Source: Pseudoalteromonas luteoviolacea (GTDB lineage: Bacteria > Pseudomonadota > Gammaproteobacteria > Enterobacterales > Alteromonadaceae). From it: a stretch of 64,000 nt of DNA. The notes under the pieces are model-generated. The model was not told the DNA's origin. It saw nothing but the letters and a program-made list of their open reading frames with translations, and made no database searches. The DNA is taken from NCBI RefSeq assembly GCF_000814765.1, contig NZ_JWIC01000004.1, positions 186,001-250,000 of the forward strand, given 5' to 3'. Positions 49,020 to 59,577 of the stretch are shown one piece after another (the stretch's first letter is position 1; each line of letters opens with the position of its first letter). A program made the translations under genes and the position numbers.

Positions 49020-50042
49020 ATGACACGCTTCAATGAAATTCAAAATGATTTAATCGCTTCACCTAAAGTATGGCTAATAACTGGGGTAGCGGGTTTTATC
49101 GGATCAAACTTATTAGAAACACTTCTGAAACTTGGGCAAAAAGTGATTGGTTTAGATAACTTTGCCACTGGCCATCAACATAATCTAAATGAAGTCCAAG
49201 GTCTAGTGAGTAGTACTCAATGGGATAACTTCACTTTTATCGAGGGAGATATCCGAGATTACCCTACCTGTGAAAAAGCGGTAGGTGGGGTTGATTATGT
49301 ACTTCATCAAGCGGCTCTTGGTTCTGTGCCTCGTTCGATAGCTGATCCTATCACTAGTAACGCTGCAAATATTACTGGTTTTCTTAATATGTTGCAGGCT
49401 GCTAAAGAAGCGGAAGTAAAAAGCTTTACTTATGCGGCGAGTAGCTCAACGTATGGTGATCACCCAGCACTCCCAAAAGTGGAAGAGAATATAGGAAACC
49501 CACTTTCTCCTTATGCTGTAACTAAGTATGTAAATGAGTTATATGCAGGTGTATTTGCTCGTACATATGGCTTTAAAACAATTGGGCTGCGCTATTTTAA
49601 TGTATTTGGTAAACGTCAGGATCCTAATGGCGCATATGCAGCGGTGATCCCAAAGTGGACGGCAGCGATGATCCAAGGTGAAGAAGTTTTCATTAATGGA
49701 GATGGTGAAACCAGTAGAGATTTTTGTTTCATTGAAAATACGGTTCAAATGAATATCCTTGCTGCGACTGCCAATGATGATGCAAAAGATCAAGTTTATA
49801 ATGTAGCCGTCGGCGATCGCACTACTTTGAATGATTTGTATGGTGCCATTGCAAGTGCGTTAAATGAAAATGATATCGCTGTTTCAGGTAAGCCTAACTA
49901 TAGAGAGTTTAGAGCGGGGGATGTAAGACATTCTCAGGCAGATATTTCTAAAGCGCAAAACTTACTAGGTTATGAACCTCAATATAGAATTCTCGATGGT
50001 ATCGCAAAAGCTATGCCTTGGTATAAGGAGTTCTTGAGCTAA
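49020..50042 (+). CDS. tviC: UDP-N-acetylglucosamine/galacturonate 4-epimerase (TviC/WbpP-like)
   Basis: Interconverts gluco and galacto forms of UDP-N-acetylhexosamine or its uronic acid, working with the preceding dehydrogenase to yield UDP-GalNAcA. 340 residues from the ATG at 49020. GVAGFIGSN binds NAD near residue 23; SSSTYGDHP and YAVTK give the catalytic residues. The extra N-terminal 20 residues before the Rossmann fold are normal for WbpP/TviC. Only a weak GGAAAA ribosome site, inside the terminator tail. Confidence 0.9.
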   Translation: MTRFNEIQNDLIASPKVWLITGVAGFIGSNLLETLLKLGQKVIGLDNFATGHQHNLNEVQGLVSSTQWDNFTFIEGDIRDYPTCEKAVGGVDYVLHQAALGSVPRSIADPITSNAANITGFLNMLQAAKEAEVKSFTYAASSSTYGDHPALPKVEENIGNPLSPYAVTKYVNELYAGVFARTYGFKTIGLRYFNVFGKRQDPNGAYAAVIPKWTAAMIQGEEVFINGDGETSRDFCFIENTVQMNILAATANDDAKDQVYNVAVGDRTTLNDLYGAIASALNENDIAVSGKPNYREFRAGDVRHSQADISKAQNLLGYEPQYRILDGIAKAMPWYKEFLS

Positions 50043-51106
50043 TGGCAAAAATACTTGTGACTGGTGGGGCCGGATTTATTGGCTCTGCAGTGATCCGTCA
50101 TATTATCAATGAGACCAATGACTCTGTCGTGAATGTTGATAAACTTACTTATGCAGGCAATTTATCTTCGCTTGATTCTGTATCAAGCAGCGAAAGGTAT
50201 GTTTTTGAGCAGGTGGATATTTGTGATTCTAAAGCACTACAAAGAGTGTTTGAGGAGCACCAACCTGATTTAATTATGCACCTTGCTGCTGAGAGTCATG
50301 TAGACCGTTCAATTGATGGGCCAGCAGCTTTTATCGAGACGAATATTGTAGGTACGTATAATTTGCTTGAGGTGGCTAGAAGTTACTACCAGCGCTTGGA
50401 TGGCGAGAAACAAGCAAACTTTAAGTTTCACCATATCTCGACTGACGAGGTTTTTGGTGACTTGGAGGGAACGGATGACTTATTCACTGAGCAGACTTCT
50501 TATGCGCCAAGTTCTCCATATTCAGCATCAAAAGCATCAAGTGATCACTTAGTTAGAGCTTGGCAACGAACTTTTAATTTACCGACATTGGTGACTAATT
50601 GTTCTAATAATTATGGGCCATATCACTTCCCAGAAAAATTGATCCCATTGATGATCTTAAATGCTCTAGAAGGCAAGCCTCTGCCAGTTTATGGCGACGG
50701 CCAGCAGATTAGAGACTGGTTATTCGTTGAAGACCACGCAAGAGCATTGTACTTAGTATTAAAAGAAGGCGTGGTTGGTGAGACATATAACATCGGCGGC
50801 CATAATGAGATGAGTAATCTACAGGTCGTTGAGAATATTTGCACGCTTCTTGAGGAGCTGGTTCCTCAAAAACCTTCAGGTGTTGAGTCTTATAAAGACT
50901 TGATTACCTTTGTAACTGATAGGCCTGGACATGATGTTCGCTATGCGATTGATGCGAGCAAAATATTCAATGAACTAGGCTGGAAGCCTTTAGAAACGTT
51001 TGAGTCTGGGTTGAAAAAGACAGTAATTTGGTATCTTGAAAACCAACCTTGGTGGCAATCAGTATTGGATGGTTCATACAGTTTAGAAAGACTTGGGGAA
51101 GGCTAA
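50042..51106 (+). CDS. rfbB: dTDP-glucose 4,6-dehydratase
   Basis: Converts dTDP-glucose to dTDP-4-dehydro-6-deoxyglucose. 354 residues. [10 protein letters not shown] at 8-17; the dehydratase Asp-Glu pair in STDEVFGD (about 133-140); YSASK as the Tyr-Lys pair. It overlaps tviC by one base and abuts rfbA. No rfbC or rfbD follows, so the product feeds the amino-sugar genes and not rhamnose. Confidence 0.96.
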   Translation: MAKILVTGGAGFIGSAVIRHIINETNDSVVNVDKLTYAGNLSSLDSVSSSERYVFEQVDICDSKALQRVFEEHQPDLIMHLAAESHVDRSIDGPAAFIETNIVGTYNLLEVARSYYQRLDGEKQANFKFHHISTDEVFGDLEGTDDLFTEQTSYAPSSPYSASKASSDHLVRAWQRTFNLPTLVTNCSNNYGPYHFPEKLIPLMILNALEGKPLPVYGDGQQIRDWLFVEDHARALYLVLKEGVVGETYNIGGHNEMSNLQVVENICTLLEELVPQKPSGVESYKDLITFVTDRPGHDVRYAIDASKIFNELGWKPLETFESGLKKTVIWYLENQPWWQSVLDGSYSLERLGEG

Positions 51107-51979
51107 ATGAAAGGGATTATTCTAGCTGGCGGTTCTGGCACACGTCTGTATCCAATTACTGAGGGTGTATCAAAACAGCTGTTGCCAGTATATGACAAGC
51201 CAATGATTTACTATCCGTTATCAGTGTTAATGTTAGCGGGTATCAGAGAAATACTGATAATTACCACACCAGAAGATCGTGCTAGTTTTGAACGCTTGTT
51301 GGGTAGTGGTAGTCAGTTTGGCGTGTCTTTACAATATGCAGAACAACCGACGCCAGATGGGTTGGCGCAAGCGTTCATTATTGGTGAGGAGTTCATCGGT
51401 GATGACAGTGTCTGTTTGGTGCTGGGCGACAATATTTTTTGGGGACAAGGTTTCTCACCTAAACTTATTAATGCGGCGAAAAGAGGTTCTGGCGCGACTG
51501 TCTTTGGTTATAAGGTGCATGATCCAGAGCGTTTTGGTGTTGTTGAGTTTGATGCCAACCAAAAAGCAATTTCGATCGAAGAAAAGCCAAAAACACCAAA
51601 GTCGAGCTTTGCGGTTACAGGCTTATATTTTTACGACAACGATGTTGTATCAATCGCAAAGTCTGTTGAGCCATCAGAGCGTGGCGAACTTGAGATCACA
51701 ACCGTAAATCAAAAGTACCTAGAGCGTGGAGATCTAAATGTAGAGCTGCTCGGCCGCGGATTTGCGTGGTTAGATACAGGTACGCATGACAGTCTGTTAG
51801 AAGCCGCAATGTTTGTTGAAACCATAGAGAAACGACAAGGTTTCAAAGTCGCTTGTTTAGAAGAAATCGCGTTAAACCAAGGCTGGATAGATGCTCAGTT
51901 GGTTCAAGAAAGAGCTCAACTCATGTCTAAAAATAGCTATGGTCAATACTTAAGTGCATTAATAAAGGACAAAAAATAG
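51107..51979 (+). CDS. rfbA: Glucose-1-phosphate thymidylyltransferase
   Basis: Makes dTDP-glucose from glucose-1-phosphate and dTTP. 290 residues, exactly typical. [11 protein letters not shown] at 8-18, LGDNIFWG near 108 and EEKPKTPKS near 162 are the family motifs. It starts directly after the rfbB stop; its own stop shares one base with the next start. Confidence 0.96.
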   Translation: MKGIILAGGSGTRLYPITEGVSKQLLPVYDKPMIYYPLSVLMLAGIREILIITTPEDRASFERLLGSGSQFGVSLQYAEQPTPDGLAQAFIIGEEFIGDDSVCLVLGDNIFWGQGFSPKLINAAKRGSGATVFGYKVHDPERFGVVEFDANQKAISIEEKPKTPKSSFAVTGLYFYDNDVVSIAKSVEPSERGELEITTVNQKYLERGDLNVELLGRGFAWLDTGTHDSLLEAAMFVETIEKRQGFKVACLEEIALNQGWIDAQLVQERAQLMSKNSYGQYLSALIKDKK

Positions 51980-52380
51980 TGAGTTTTGTGCAGGAAATTC
52001 AATTAAAGTCACTTGGTGATGAGCGCGGTCAGCTAGTTGTTTTAGAAGGCAATCAGGCAGTTCCATTTGATATTAAGCGTGTTTACTATATTTATGGGGT
52101 TGATCCTCAGATCCCAAGAGGCTTTCATGCTCATAAAGCAACCCAGCAGGTTGCTATTTGCATAAAGGGAAGCTGCAAAATGCTAATGGATGATGGCAAT
52201 CAAAAGACAACGGTTTTGATGAATAGTCCTACACAAGGTGTATTGATTGATGTAATGCAGTGGCATGAGATGCATGATTTCAGTGAAGATTGCATTTTAA
52301 TGGTATTGGCGAGTGAACATTATGACGAGTCAGATTACATCAGAGACTATGATAACTTCCTAAAAGCGGTATCAATATGA
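51979..52380 (+). CDS. fdtA: dTDP-4-dehydro-6-deoxyglucose 3,4-ketoisomerase (FdtA/QdtA family)
   Basis: Cupin enzyme moving the keto group from C4 to C3 of the RfbB product. 133 residues from a GTG overlapping the rfbA stop by one base. [10 protein letters not shown], the [10 protein letters not shown] metal-type His pair and the [21 protein letters not shown] end are typical. FdtA leads to the galacto (Fuc3N) and QdtA to the gluco (Qui3N) series; which applies cannot be told by eye. Confidence 0.88.
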   Translation: MSFVQEIQLKSLGDERGQLVVLEGNQAVPFDIKRVYYIYGVDPQIPRGFHAHKATQQVAICIKGSCKMLMDDGNQKTTVLMNSPTQGVLIDVMQWHEMHDFSEDCILMVLASEHYDESDYIRDYDNFLKAVSI

Positions 52381-52844
52381 TCCATCAATTAAGTGATGTT
52401 CAGACGAAATCCATTGGAGAAAAAACGAGAATTTGGCAGTTTAGCGTTGTTTTACCTGGGGCAGTTTTGGGTAAAAATTGCAACATATGCGCTCATACAC
52501 TCATTGAGAATGACGTCATAATTGGTGATAACGTTACTGTAAAGTCTGGTGTTTACCTTTGGGATGGGATCAGAATAGAAGATAATGTGTTTATCGGCCC
52601 TTGTGTCGCTTTTACCAATGACAAATATCCAAGGTCAAAACACTTTCCTGAAGAGTTTTCAAAAATCTTGATTAAAGAGGGGGCTTCAATCGGTGCTAAT
52701 GCAACCATCTTACCCGGACTGACTCTTGGTGAACATTGTATGATTGGAGCAGGCTCAGTTGTCACTAAAGACGTTCCTCCCTATGCCGTTGTAGTTGGTA
52801 ATCCAGCTAAAGTAGTTAAGTATTTAGAGAAGCCACATGATTAA
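52377..52844 (+). CDS. fdtC: Left-handed beta-helix N-acetyltransferase (FdtC/QdtC-like)
   Basis: Acetylates the 3-amino group of dTDP-3-amino-3,6-dideoxyhexose. 155 residues made of hexapeptide repeats ([44 protein letters not shown]) that build the beta helix and bind acetyl-CoA. It overlaps fdtA by four bases and the aminotransferase by eight. The order isomerase-acetyltransferase-aminotransferase matches known Fuc3NAc and Qui3NAc loci. Confidence 0.87.
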   Translation: MIHQLSDVQTKSIGEKTRIWQFSVVLPGAVLGKNCNICAHTLIENDVIIGDNVTVKSGVYLWDGIRIEDNVFIGPCVAFTNDKYPRSKHFPEEFSKILIKEGASIGANATILPGLTLGEHCMIGAGSVVTKDVPPYAVVVGNPAKVVKYLEKPHD

Positions 52845-53937
52845 GTTTTTAGATTTAAAAAAAATAAACGAACAATATAAAGATGAGCTTAATGAAGCAT
52901 GCAGCAGAGTAATTGATTCTGGTTGGTATATCCAAGGAACAGAGCTTGCGAGTTTTGAAGAGCAATTTGCACAATATTGTGGTACTAAATATTGTATTGG
53001 TGTCGCAAATGGATTAGATGCGTTAACGTTGACGTTACGCGCATGGAAAGAGCTTGGTAAGCTTAGCGCTGGTGATGAAGTCATTGTTCCTGCAAATACG
53101 TATATTGCGAGTATTCTGTCGATTACAGAAAATGATCTTGTTCCAGTATTAGTTGAACCTGATCCACAAACATATAACTTGTCAATTGAAGGCATTAAAA
53201 ACGCGACTTCACAAAAAACAAAAGCGATTTTACCTGTGCATTTATATGGCCAAATATCCCCGATGGATGAAATTATGGCTTATGCTAACTCTCACAACCT
53301 TTTAGTGTTAGAAGATTGTGCTCAATCTCACGGTGCACAAATTGCTAATAAAAAGTGTGGCAACTGGGGGGATGCGGGGGCATTTAGTTTTTATCCAGGG
53401 AAAAACCTGGGGGCATTAGGAGATGCCGGTGCCATCACTACCAATGATGAATCTCTAGCTACAACGCTTAAAGCGCTGAGAAACTATGGCTCGCATAAAA
53501 AGTATGAGAACCTATATCAAGGTGTAAATAGTCGGTTAGATGAAATTCAAGCCGCTATGTTAAGTGTAAAATTAAAATACTTAGATGCAGAGACGCAGCA
53601 ACGTCAGTCTGTAGCGAAAGCTTATCTGGAAGGTATTAACAACCCTTTAATTAAACTACCTACAGTTGTAGAGCAAGTGGGTCATGTTTGGCATTTATTT
53701 ACTATTGAGGTTGAAGACAGAGACAGGTTAATCGCTTATCTAACCGAGAAAGATATTCAGACTTTAGTTCACTACCCTATCCCTCCTCATATGCAGCAGG
53801 CATATAAAGGGGTGTTTACAGGTGAGTACCCAATAACTGAAAATATACATAATAATATCTTGTCTTTGCCTATGGGGCCTGTAACAAATATTAAAGATAT
53901 TGAGTGGATAATAGAGTCTTTAAATAACTTCTCATGA
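52837..53937 (+). CDS. fdtB: DegT/DnrJ/EryC1-family sugar aminotransferase (FdtB/QdtB-like)
   Basis: PLP enzyme that aminates C3 of the keto sugar made by FdtA. 366 residues. It begins IKFLDLK as usual; EDCAQSHGA (about 165-173) contacts PLP, and the Schiff-base lysine is in [14 protein letters not shown] (about 187-200). It overlaps fdtC by eight bases and the flippase gene by four. With rfbA, rfbB, fdtA and fdtC it completes dTDP-3-acetamido-3,6-dideoxyhexose synthesis. Confidence 0.9.
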   Translation: MIKFLDLKKINEQYKDELNEACSRVIDSGWYIQGTELASFEEQFAQYCGTKYCIGVANGLDALTLTLRAWKELGKLSAGDEVIVPANTYIASILSITENDLVPVLVEPDPQTYNLSIEGIKNATSQKTKAILPVHLYGQISPMDEIMAYANSHNLLVLEDCAQSHGAQIANKKCGNWGDAGAFSFYPGKNLGALGDAGAITTNDESLATTLKALRNYGSHKKYENLYQGVNSRLDEIQAAMLSVKLKYLDAETQQRQSVAKAYLEGINNPLIKLPTVVEQVGHVWHLFTIEVEDRDRLIAYLTEKDIQTLVHYPIPPHMQQAYKGVFTGEYPITENIHNNILSLPMGPVTNIKDIEWIIESLNNFS

Positions 53938-55178
53938 ACTTAGTTAAAACGACATTTTTAAGCTTTATATCTACTGTTATAAAATTACTGTCAGGCCTTG
54001 CAATCAATAAGGTAGTCGCAGTGTATTTAGGGCCTGCAGGGATAGCAATCATAGGTCAATTTCAAAACTTTTCCCAATTAGTTATGACTTTAGGGCAAGG
54101 TGCTATGAATGCAGGCATAACTAAATATACCGCTGAGTATGGAAAGGATTCAGAAGAGCTGCCTCAACTCTTAGCAACTGCGATACGGATAAGCTTTTTT
54201 TGTTGCTTATTCGTTAGCGTTGTACTTATAAGCTTTTCTAGTTTTTTATCAAAAGAAGTTTTTGATTCAGAAAATTATGGTTTTGTGTTTGTTACTTTTG
54301 GCTTTACCATTTTTTTGTACGTTCTTAATACGCTAATCTTATCCGTTCTCAATGGCCTTAAGGAAGTTAAAGAGTTAATTAAGGTTCAAATTATACAAAG
54401 TGTATACAGCCTTATTTTTACTTGTGGATTTGTATATTTTCTGGGGCTTACGGGGGCACTTATCGCTCTAGTTACCAATCAGTCTATTATATTCTTAGTG
54501 GTACTATATCGTTTGAGGCAAAATGGTCTAATTAAATTTACCTATTTCAAGGGGAAGTTTAATCGCATTATTGCTTCGAAGCTTTTTAAGTTCTCTTTAA
54601 TGGCGCTGGTTCCAGCACTTGCAACGCCAATTAGTCACTTTTTCATTAGGGACTACATCATTTCTAACTTAGGGGTTGATGAGGCTGGTTATTGGCAAGG
54701 AATGTGGTATATCTCGTCGATGTATTTGATGGTTATTACAACGGCGTTAAGCACTTACTACCTGCCTAGACTGTCAGAGATAAAATGCAACTTAGAACTC
54801 AAAGCCGAGTTGAAAGGGGGCATTAAGTTAATATTTCCTGTCGTCTGCTGTATGTCTTTGGGGATTTTTATACTTAAAGATTTTATCATATGGCTGGTTT
54901 TTACAAATGAATTCTCTCCAATGAGAGAGCTTTTTTTATGGCAGTTAGTTGGTGACGTGTTAAAGGTGACAGCGTGGCTGTTTGCATACCTCTTTGTGGC
55001 AAAAGCACTTGCCAGGCAATATATATTTTTAGAATTAGCTTTTCTGAGCGTTTTTATTTTACTGTCTATATTTAGCTTAAATACATTCGGGTTAATTGGG
55101 ATGACTTATGCTTATGCAGCGAGCTATACACTGTATTTAATGGCTGTTTCTTTTTTAGTTTGGAGAAAGTTTTCTTGA
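53934..55178 (+). CDS. wzx: Wzx-type O-antigen flippase (second flippase, intact)
   Basis: Inner-membrane translocase of lipid-linked repeat units. 414 residues with about twelve hydrophobic segments; the N-terminal [29 protein letters not shown] is typical of the WzxE/O-antigen translocase branch. It overlaps the aminotransferase gene by four bases. Since the part A flippase is broken, this may be the only working one in the region. Confidence 0.88.
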   Translation: MNLVKTTFLSFISTVIKLLSGLAINKVVAVYLGPAGIAIIGQFQNFSQLVMTLGQGAMNAGITKYTAEYGKDSEELPQLLATAIRISFFCCLFVSVVLISFSSFLSKEVFDSENYGFVFVTFGFTIFLYVLNTLILSVLNGLKEVKELIKVQIIQSVYSLIFTCGFVYFLGLTGALIALVTNQSIIFLVVLYRLRQNGLIKFTYFKGKFNRIIASKLFKFSLMALVPALATPISHFFIRDYIISNLGVDEAGYWQGMWYISSMYLMVITTALSTYYLPRLSEIKCNLELKAELKGGIKLIFPVVCCMSLGIFILKDFIIWLVFTNEFSPMRELFLWQLVGDVLKVTAWLFAYLFVAKALARQYIFLELAFLSVFILLSIFSLNTFGLIGMTYAYAASYTLYLMAVSFLVWRKFS

Positions 55179-56239
55179 AAATATTATTGTTAGGGGAATT
55201 CAGTAGCCTTCACAAAAACCTCCAAGAAGGTTTGATTGCTTTAGGTCATGAAGTAACCGTTGCATCAAATGGAGATGGTTGGAAAAATATTTCTGCTGAT
55301 ATAAAGCTTGGCGTTGAAGGCAGTGGAGTTGTTTCCAAAGTCCTTAGAAGGGTACAGTTCTTAAATTTTTTAAATAGTATCAAAGGTTATGATGTCGTCC
55401 AGATTGTAAATGCAGAATATTTTTGTCAAGATTTATTCCCAAATGAGTTAATGCTTAAGCGGCTTAAAAAAAGGAATGGCAAAGTGTTTCTTTTGGGTGC
55501 TGGTGATGATGCATTTTTCTGGAAATATGGTAAGGACAAGCTTAAGTATGGTCCATTTAACGACTCTCTTAAATATGACTTTAAATCCAGCACATCAATG
55601 TATGAGTGTGCGTCGAAACTTGCTAAAAATAGAACTCTTGTTAATTTAGTTGATGGTGTAATCCCCATCATGTATGAGTATCAAGCATCATATTCACATG
55701 TAAGCAATTTGAGAAATGTAATTCCTATACCTATAAACACAGATGAAATTACTCGCAACAATATTGGTGAAAATAAGCGGCTAACTATTTTTCATGGATT
55801 GAATAGAGAGGGGTTTAAAGGGACTCATTATGTTAAGAAGGCCTTTGAAATACTTAAACCAAAGCACCCTCACATTGATTTTATAATTGAGGGGAAAATG
55901 CCGCTCAAAGAATATCTAGAGCTGATGTCCAAGACTGATGTAATCATCGATCAAGTTAATAGTCATTCTTTGGGTGTAAATGGATTGCTGGCAATGGCAA
56001 TGGGCAAAGTAACACTTGGTGGAGCTGAGCCTGAGTCTTTAAAATGTTTCGGTATTGATGACTCCCCAGTCATTAACATCAAGCCTTGTGTTAATGATAT
56101 AGTTGATAAACTAGAGAGAGTAATAGCTACTTCGGCACAAGATTTGAACGATTTAGGTTTGAAATCACGCGAGTACGTTTGTAGCCTGCATGATTACAAG
56201 ACGGTTGCAGAGAAATATATCAAGGAATGGTCGTTATAA
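55175..56239 (+). CDS. Glycosyltransferase, GT4-like
   Basis: 354 residues from a TTG at 55175 that overlaps the flippase stop (TTGA) and is preceded by GGAGA at 55162-55166; this gives the natural N terminus [20 protein letters not shown] five codons upstream lacks such a site. The GT-B fold shows GLNREGFKGTHYVKKAFE (donor domain start, about 208) and NSHSLGVNGLLAMAMGKV (about 267), where GT4 enzymes contact the nucleotide sugar. A divergent member; donor unknown. Confidence 0.75.
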   Translation: MKILLLGEFSSLHKNLQEGLIALGHEVTVASNGDGWKNISADIKLGVEGSGVVSKVLRRVQFLNFLNSIKGYDVVQIVNAEYFCQDLFPNELMLKRLKKRNGKVFLLGAGDDAFFWKYGKDKLKYGPFNDSLKYDFKSSTSMYECASKLAKNRTLVNLVDGVIPIMYEYQASYSHVSNLRNVIPIPINTDEITRNNIGENKRLTIFHGLNREGFKGTHYVKKAFEILKPKHPHIDFIIEGKMPLKEYLELMSKTDVIIDQVNSHSLGVNGLLAMAMGKVTLGGAEPESLKCFGIDDSPVINIKPCVNDIVDKLERVIATSAQDLNDLGLKSREYVCSLHDYKTVAEKYIKEWSL

Positions 56240-56338
56240 CTGACAGTCCTTGGTTGTTTTCCTCTTTGATTAGGGTCATCACGGTTTACTTTAAACTGGA
56301 TTTTCGGCTAAAAAGCTGACTTCTTATTTGATTTTATA

Positions 56339-56364
56339 GGGAAATGTTGAAATCAAAATTTCCC
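56339..56364. repeat. Inverted repeat upstream of asnB
   Basis: GGGAAAT (56339-56345) and ATTTCCC (56358-56364) with a 12-base loop in the 265-base gap between the glycosyltransferase and asnB. No T run follows. No convincing promoter was found in the gap. Confidence 0.4.
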
Positions 56365-56504
56365 ACTATTTACTTTGATACAGGTAGTTCTCAGTGATAA
56401 TAAATTTTGAATGCTTACTGAACTGTCGGAATTAAAAATTATACCCGTGTAGTTTTTATTTTCATTTTGTATTGTCTTATTAAAGATTTTTGAGGAACTA
56501 GTCT

Positions 56505-58403
56505 GTGTGTGGTATTACAGGTTTTTTAGATTTTAGTAAAAGCGCTTCTATTGAAGACTTAAATGGTATGGTCAACTCCTTAGAGCATAGAGGACCAGAT
56601 GATTGTGGTGTTCATTTCTCTGAACTTTCGGGCTTCAATTTAGGTTTAGGACATACGAGATTATCTATACTTGATTTGTCAAACCATGGGCATCAACCTA
56701 TGTCCTTCGAACATCTCACAATGGTTTACAATGGTGAAGTATATAATTTCAAAGAAGTGAGAGCGGAACTAGAGGTTTCTGGTTATCAATTTGAATCTGG
56801 CTCTGATACTGAAGTTATTTTAAAAGCTTTCCATCTGTGGGGAGTTAAAGCGCTACACAAGTTTAATGGGATGTTTGCGATCGCTTTGTTTGATTCAAGA
56901 CTGAGTAAACTTTATTTGTTCAGGGATCGCTCAGGGGTTAAGCCTTTGTTTTATTCGTATCAGAATGGCGTTCTCTTATTCTCAAGTGAAGTTAAGAGCT
57001 TTCACAATCACCCTAGCTTTAAGAAAGTCATTGACCACAATGCTGTTGGCCAGTTTTTTAAATATGGTTATATTCCTGAGCCATACTCTATTTTCGAGGG
57101 AACTCATAAGCTTCTGGCTGGCCATTACATAGAGTTTGACATTACATCGGCAAGTTTTGAAGTGAACAAATATTGGGATGTTGTAGACTATTACAACTTA
57201 CCGAAATTGGATATTTCCGAAGAAGACGCCTTTGCAGAAACCGAGAAGCTTTTATCTTCTGCATTTGAATATCGTATGGTTGCAGATGTGCCTGTGGGGG
57301 TTTTCTTAAGTGGCGGGTATGATAGTTCTGCGGTGGCAGCGATACTCCAAAGTAATAGAGCATCAAAACTTAAAACTTTTACAATCGGTTTTGAAGAGCA
57401 AAAGTATAACGAAGCCGAGCATGCAAAAAAAGTTGCAAACTTTTTAGGTACCGATCATGTCGAGTATTATTGTACGCAGAAAGATGCTCTAGATATCTTA
57501 CCAACGCTTCCCGATATTTGGGATGAGCCATTTGGTGACCCAAGCTCTATACCGACTACTTTGGTCAGTCAATTGGCGCGAAAAGAAGTCACTGTAAGTT
57601 TGAGTGCAGATGGTGGCGACGAAATATTTGCAGGTTATTCTAAATACAATGGTATAAGAGCCAAGCATGACGCATTTAGTAAGTTGCCCTCATTTTCTCA
57701 CAAGCCGATTGAACATTTATTGAGGAATAAGCAGATCCATAAGCTGTGCGAGAAAGCAGGCATGCATAATGCTGAAGATCGGTTGAATCGTTTCTCAACA
57801 ATGCTGGGTGCTGATGAGCAGCGTTTGTTAGCTCTTTCAAGTTGTACTTTTACGGAGTTGGAACTTGCATTGCTTCTTAAGCAGAAGCCAGAAAAGTTAA
57901 CGACTAACTTTGACTTAGATATTGATGCAGGTTGGCTGTCGAATGTATTGGCGACGGATTATAAAACGTACATGCTTGATAATATTCTAACAAAAGTTGA
58001 TCGCGCTACCATGAGTGTGAGCTTAGAAGGGCGAGAACCACTATTAGACTACCGCATTATCGAGTTTGCTGCGCAATTACCGGATCACTTAAAACTCAAT
58101 CAAAAAGCAAATAAATACATTCTTAAAGAAATTGTTCATAAGTATATTCCCAAAGAAATTATGGATAGGCCAAAAATGGGCTTTGGAGTACCTTTATTTG
58201 AATGGTTCAAAGATGAATTAAAAGAATATTTTATGACATATTTGTCACGTGAGAGGTTAAATGAATCTGGATTATTCAATGTGGAGTATGCTATCAAGCT
58301 TAGAGATAGCTATTTAGCCGGTGAACAAGCAAATATTAATAAACTTTGGTATCTACTTGTATTTGAGATGTGGAGAGAAAAGTGGATGCGTCAGAAACCG
58401 TAA
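56505..58403 (+). CDS. asnB: AsnB-type glutamine-dependent amidotransferase
   Basis: 632 residues from a GTG (GTG-TGT-GGT) after GAGGAA. Cys2, exposed after Met removal, is the glutaminase nucleophile in MCGITGF. The N-terminal Ntn domain carries RGPDDCG, FNGEVYN and FRDRSGVKPLFY; the C-terminal synthetase domain carries the ATP loop SGGYDS (269-274). In polysaccharide loci such proteins (WbpS type) amidate uronic acids to uronamides; amidation of the GalNAcA or GalA made by neighbouring genes is inferred. Plain asparagine synthesis is the alternative. Confidence 0.9.
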   Translation: MCGITGFLDFSKSASIEDLNGMVNSLEHRGPDDCGVHFSELSGFNLGLGHTRLSILDLSNHGHQPMSFEHLTMVYNGEVYNFKEVRAELEVSGYQFESGSDTEVILKAFHLWGVKALHKFNGMFAIALFDSRLSKLYLFRDRSGVKPLFYSYQNGVLLFSSEVKSFHNHPSFKKVIDHNAVGQFFKYGYIPEPYSIFEGTHKLLAGHYIEFDITSASFEVNKYWDVVDYYNLPKLDISEEDAFAETEKLLSSAFEYRMVADVPVGVFLSGGYDSSAVAAILQSNRASKLKTFTIGFEEQKYNEAEHAKKVANFLGTDHVEYYCTQKDALDILPTLPDIWDEPFGDPSSIPTTLVSQLARKEVTVSLSADGGDEIFAGYSKYNGIRAKHDAFSKLPSFSHKPIEHLLRNKQIHKLCEKAGMHNAEDRLNRFSTMLGADEQRLLALSSCTFTELELALLLKQKPEKLTTNFDLDIDAGWLSNVLATDYKTYMLDNILTKVDRATMSVSLEGREPLLDYRIIEFAAQLPDHLKLNQKANKYILKEIVHKYIPKEIMDRPKMGFGVPLFEWFKDELKEYFMTYLSRERLNESGLFNVEYAIKLRDSYLAGEQANINKLWYLLVFEMWREKWMRQKP

Positions 58404-58455
58404 GTCGTTTTGAAAAAGCTAGTCTCCAAAATTATTAGAAATAAAAGAGCAATAT

Positions 58456-59577
58456 ATGGAAAACAAATCAGTAACGTTGTTGATAAGCTCATTGGGTGGT
58501 GGTGGCGCTGAGAGAGTATGTGCAACTATTGCCAGTGCACTTGCACAGCGAGGATGGGATGTGACTTTGCTTACGCTGAATGCGAAAAAAATGACCCTGG
58601 CTTCCGATCTCGACGAAAGAGTAAAGTTGAAAAATTTAGGTGTCGATAAGGCTAGAAGCGCTATTTTTCCTTTAGTGAGATATTTAAAGCAATTTGATGT
58701 TGAGCGACTGGTTGTTTTTAGTTACGAGTTGACCCCAATAGCGGCTATAGCTCGTTATTTTATGCGCAGGCCTCCTGTTTTAATAGCACGTAATATTAAT
58801 TCAATCACTCGCAAATTGGCAACTGAAAAAAGTCTGTGGTTAAAGTCTGTGGTACTGCCCCTTGTTGGCTTTTTTTATGCGCGAGTTGATTTGATCATAA
58901 ATCAGTGTGAAGCAATGCGAGCTGATTTACTGGCCTATAAACCCAGTCTTGAGAGCAATAGTGCATTCATTTATAACCCAGTTAACGAGGGAATTCGTAA
59001 ACAGGGTGAGGCTATGTTGTCAAATAATGTACCAAGAGAAAATTATATTCTCTGTGTTGGCCGACTCGTAGAGCAAAAGTCATTACACCATGCGATAAGT
59101 GCTTTTGCGCAAGTCGTTAAGAATCACCCTAGTCTTCGGTTGAAAATTATTGGTACTGGGCCTTTGGAGAGTGCTCTTAAGGATTTAGCGGGACAGCTCA
59201 ATGTGATAGATAATGTTGACTTTGAAGGGTTTAAATCCAACGTATCTGACTATTATACAAAAGCTCAGTTGACGCTGCTCAGTTCTGCTTACGAGGGGTT
59301 TCCTAATGTTCTGTTGGAATCTTTAGCATTAGGCACTCCAGTGGTTTCCTTTGATTGCCAAAGTGGGCCAAAAGAGATTATTTCCTCTAGTGATGCAGGT
59401 GAGCTTGTAAAACAGGATGATGTTGAGGAACTCGCCGCTGCGATTCAAAAACAGTTAGGTAAAAAGGTATCGCGAGACAGAGTATATGCGACGGTAAGCC
59501 CTTTTACTATTAGTAATGTAGTTCACCAGTGGGAATCTGTTTTAAATAGTAATTTGTATGGGAGAACGGATGCTTAG
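58456..59577 (+). CDS. Glycosyltransferase family 4 (PglJ/PglA-like)
   Basis: 373 residues. LGGGGAERVCATIASAL near residue 14 is the glycine-rich start common in GT4 enzymes of glycan assembly. CVGRLVEQKSLHHAI (about 197-211) begins the donor domain, and SAYEGFPNVLLESLALGTPVVS (about 276-297) holds the E-x7-E contact motif. The next gene starts inside its last codons, so coupling is likely. Sugar unknown. Confidence 0.88.
   Translation: MENKSVTLLISSLGGGGAERVCATIASALAQRGWDVTLLTLNAKKMTLASDLDERVKLKNLGVDKARSAIFPLVRYLKQFDVERLVVFSYELTPIAAIARYFMRRPPVLIARNINSITRKLATEKSLWLKSVVLPLVGFFYARVDLIINQCEAMRADLLAYKPSLESNSAFIYNPVNEGIRKQGEAMLSNNVPRENYILCVGRLVEQKSLHHAISAFAQVVKNHPSLRLKIIGTGPLESALKDLAGQLNVIDNVDFEGFKSNVSDYYTKAQLTLLSSAYEGFPNVLLESLALGTPVVSFDCQSGPKEIISSSDAGELVKQDDVEELAAAIQKQLGKKVSRDRVYATVSPFTISNVVHQWESVLNSNLYGRTDA

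Noticed and set aside
51279..51707. 142-codon plus-strand frame inside rfbA
   Set aside because: The other frame encodes an intact thymidylyltransferase of exact family length; the alternative product has no recognisable motif.
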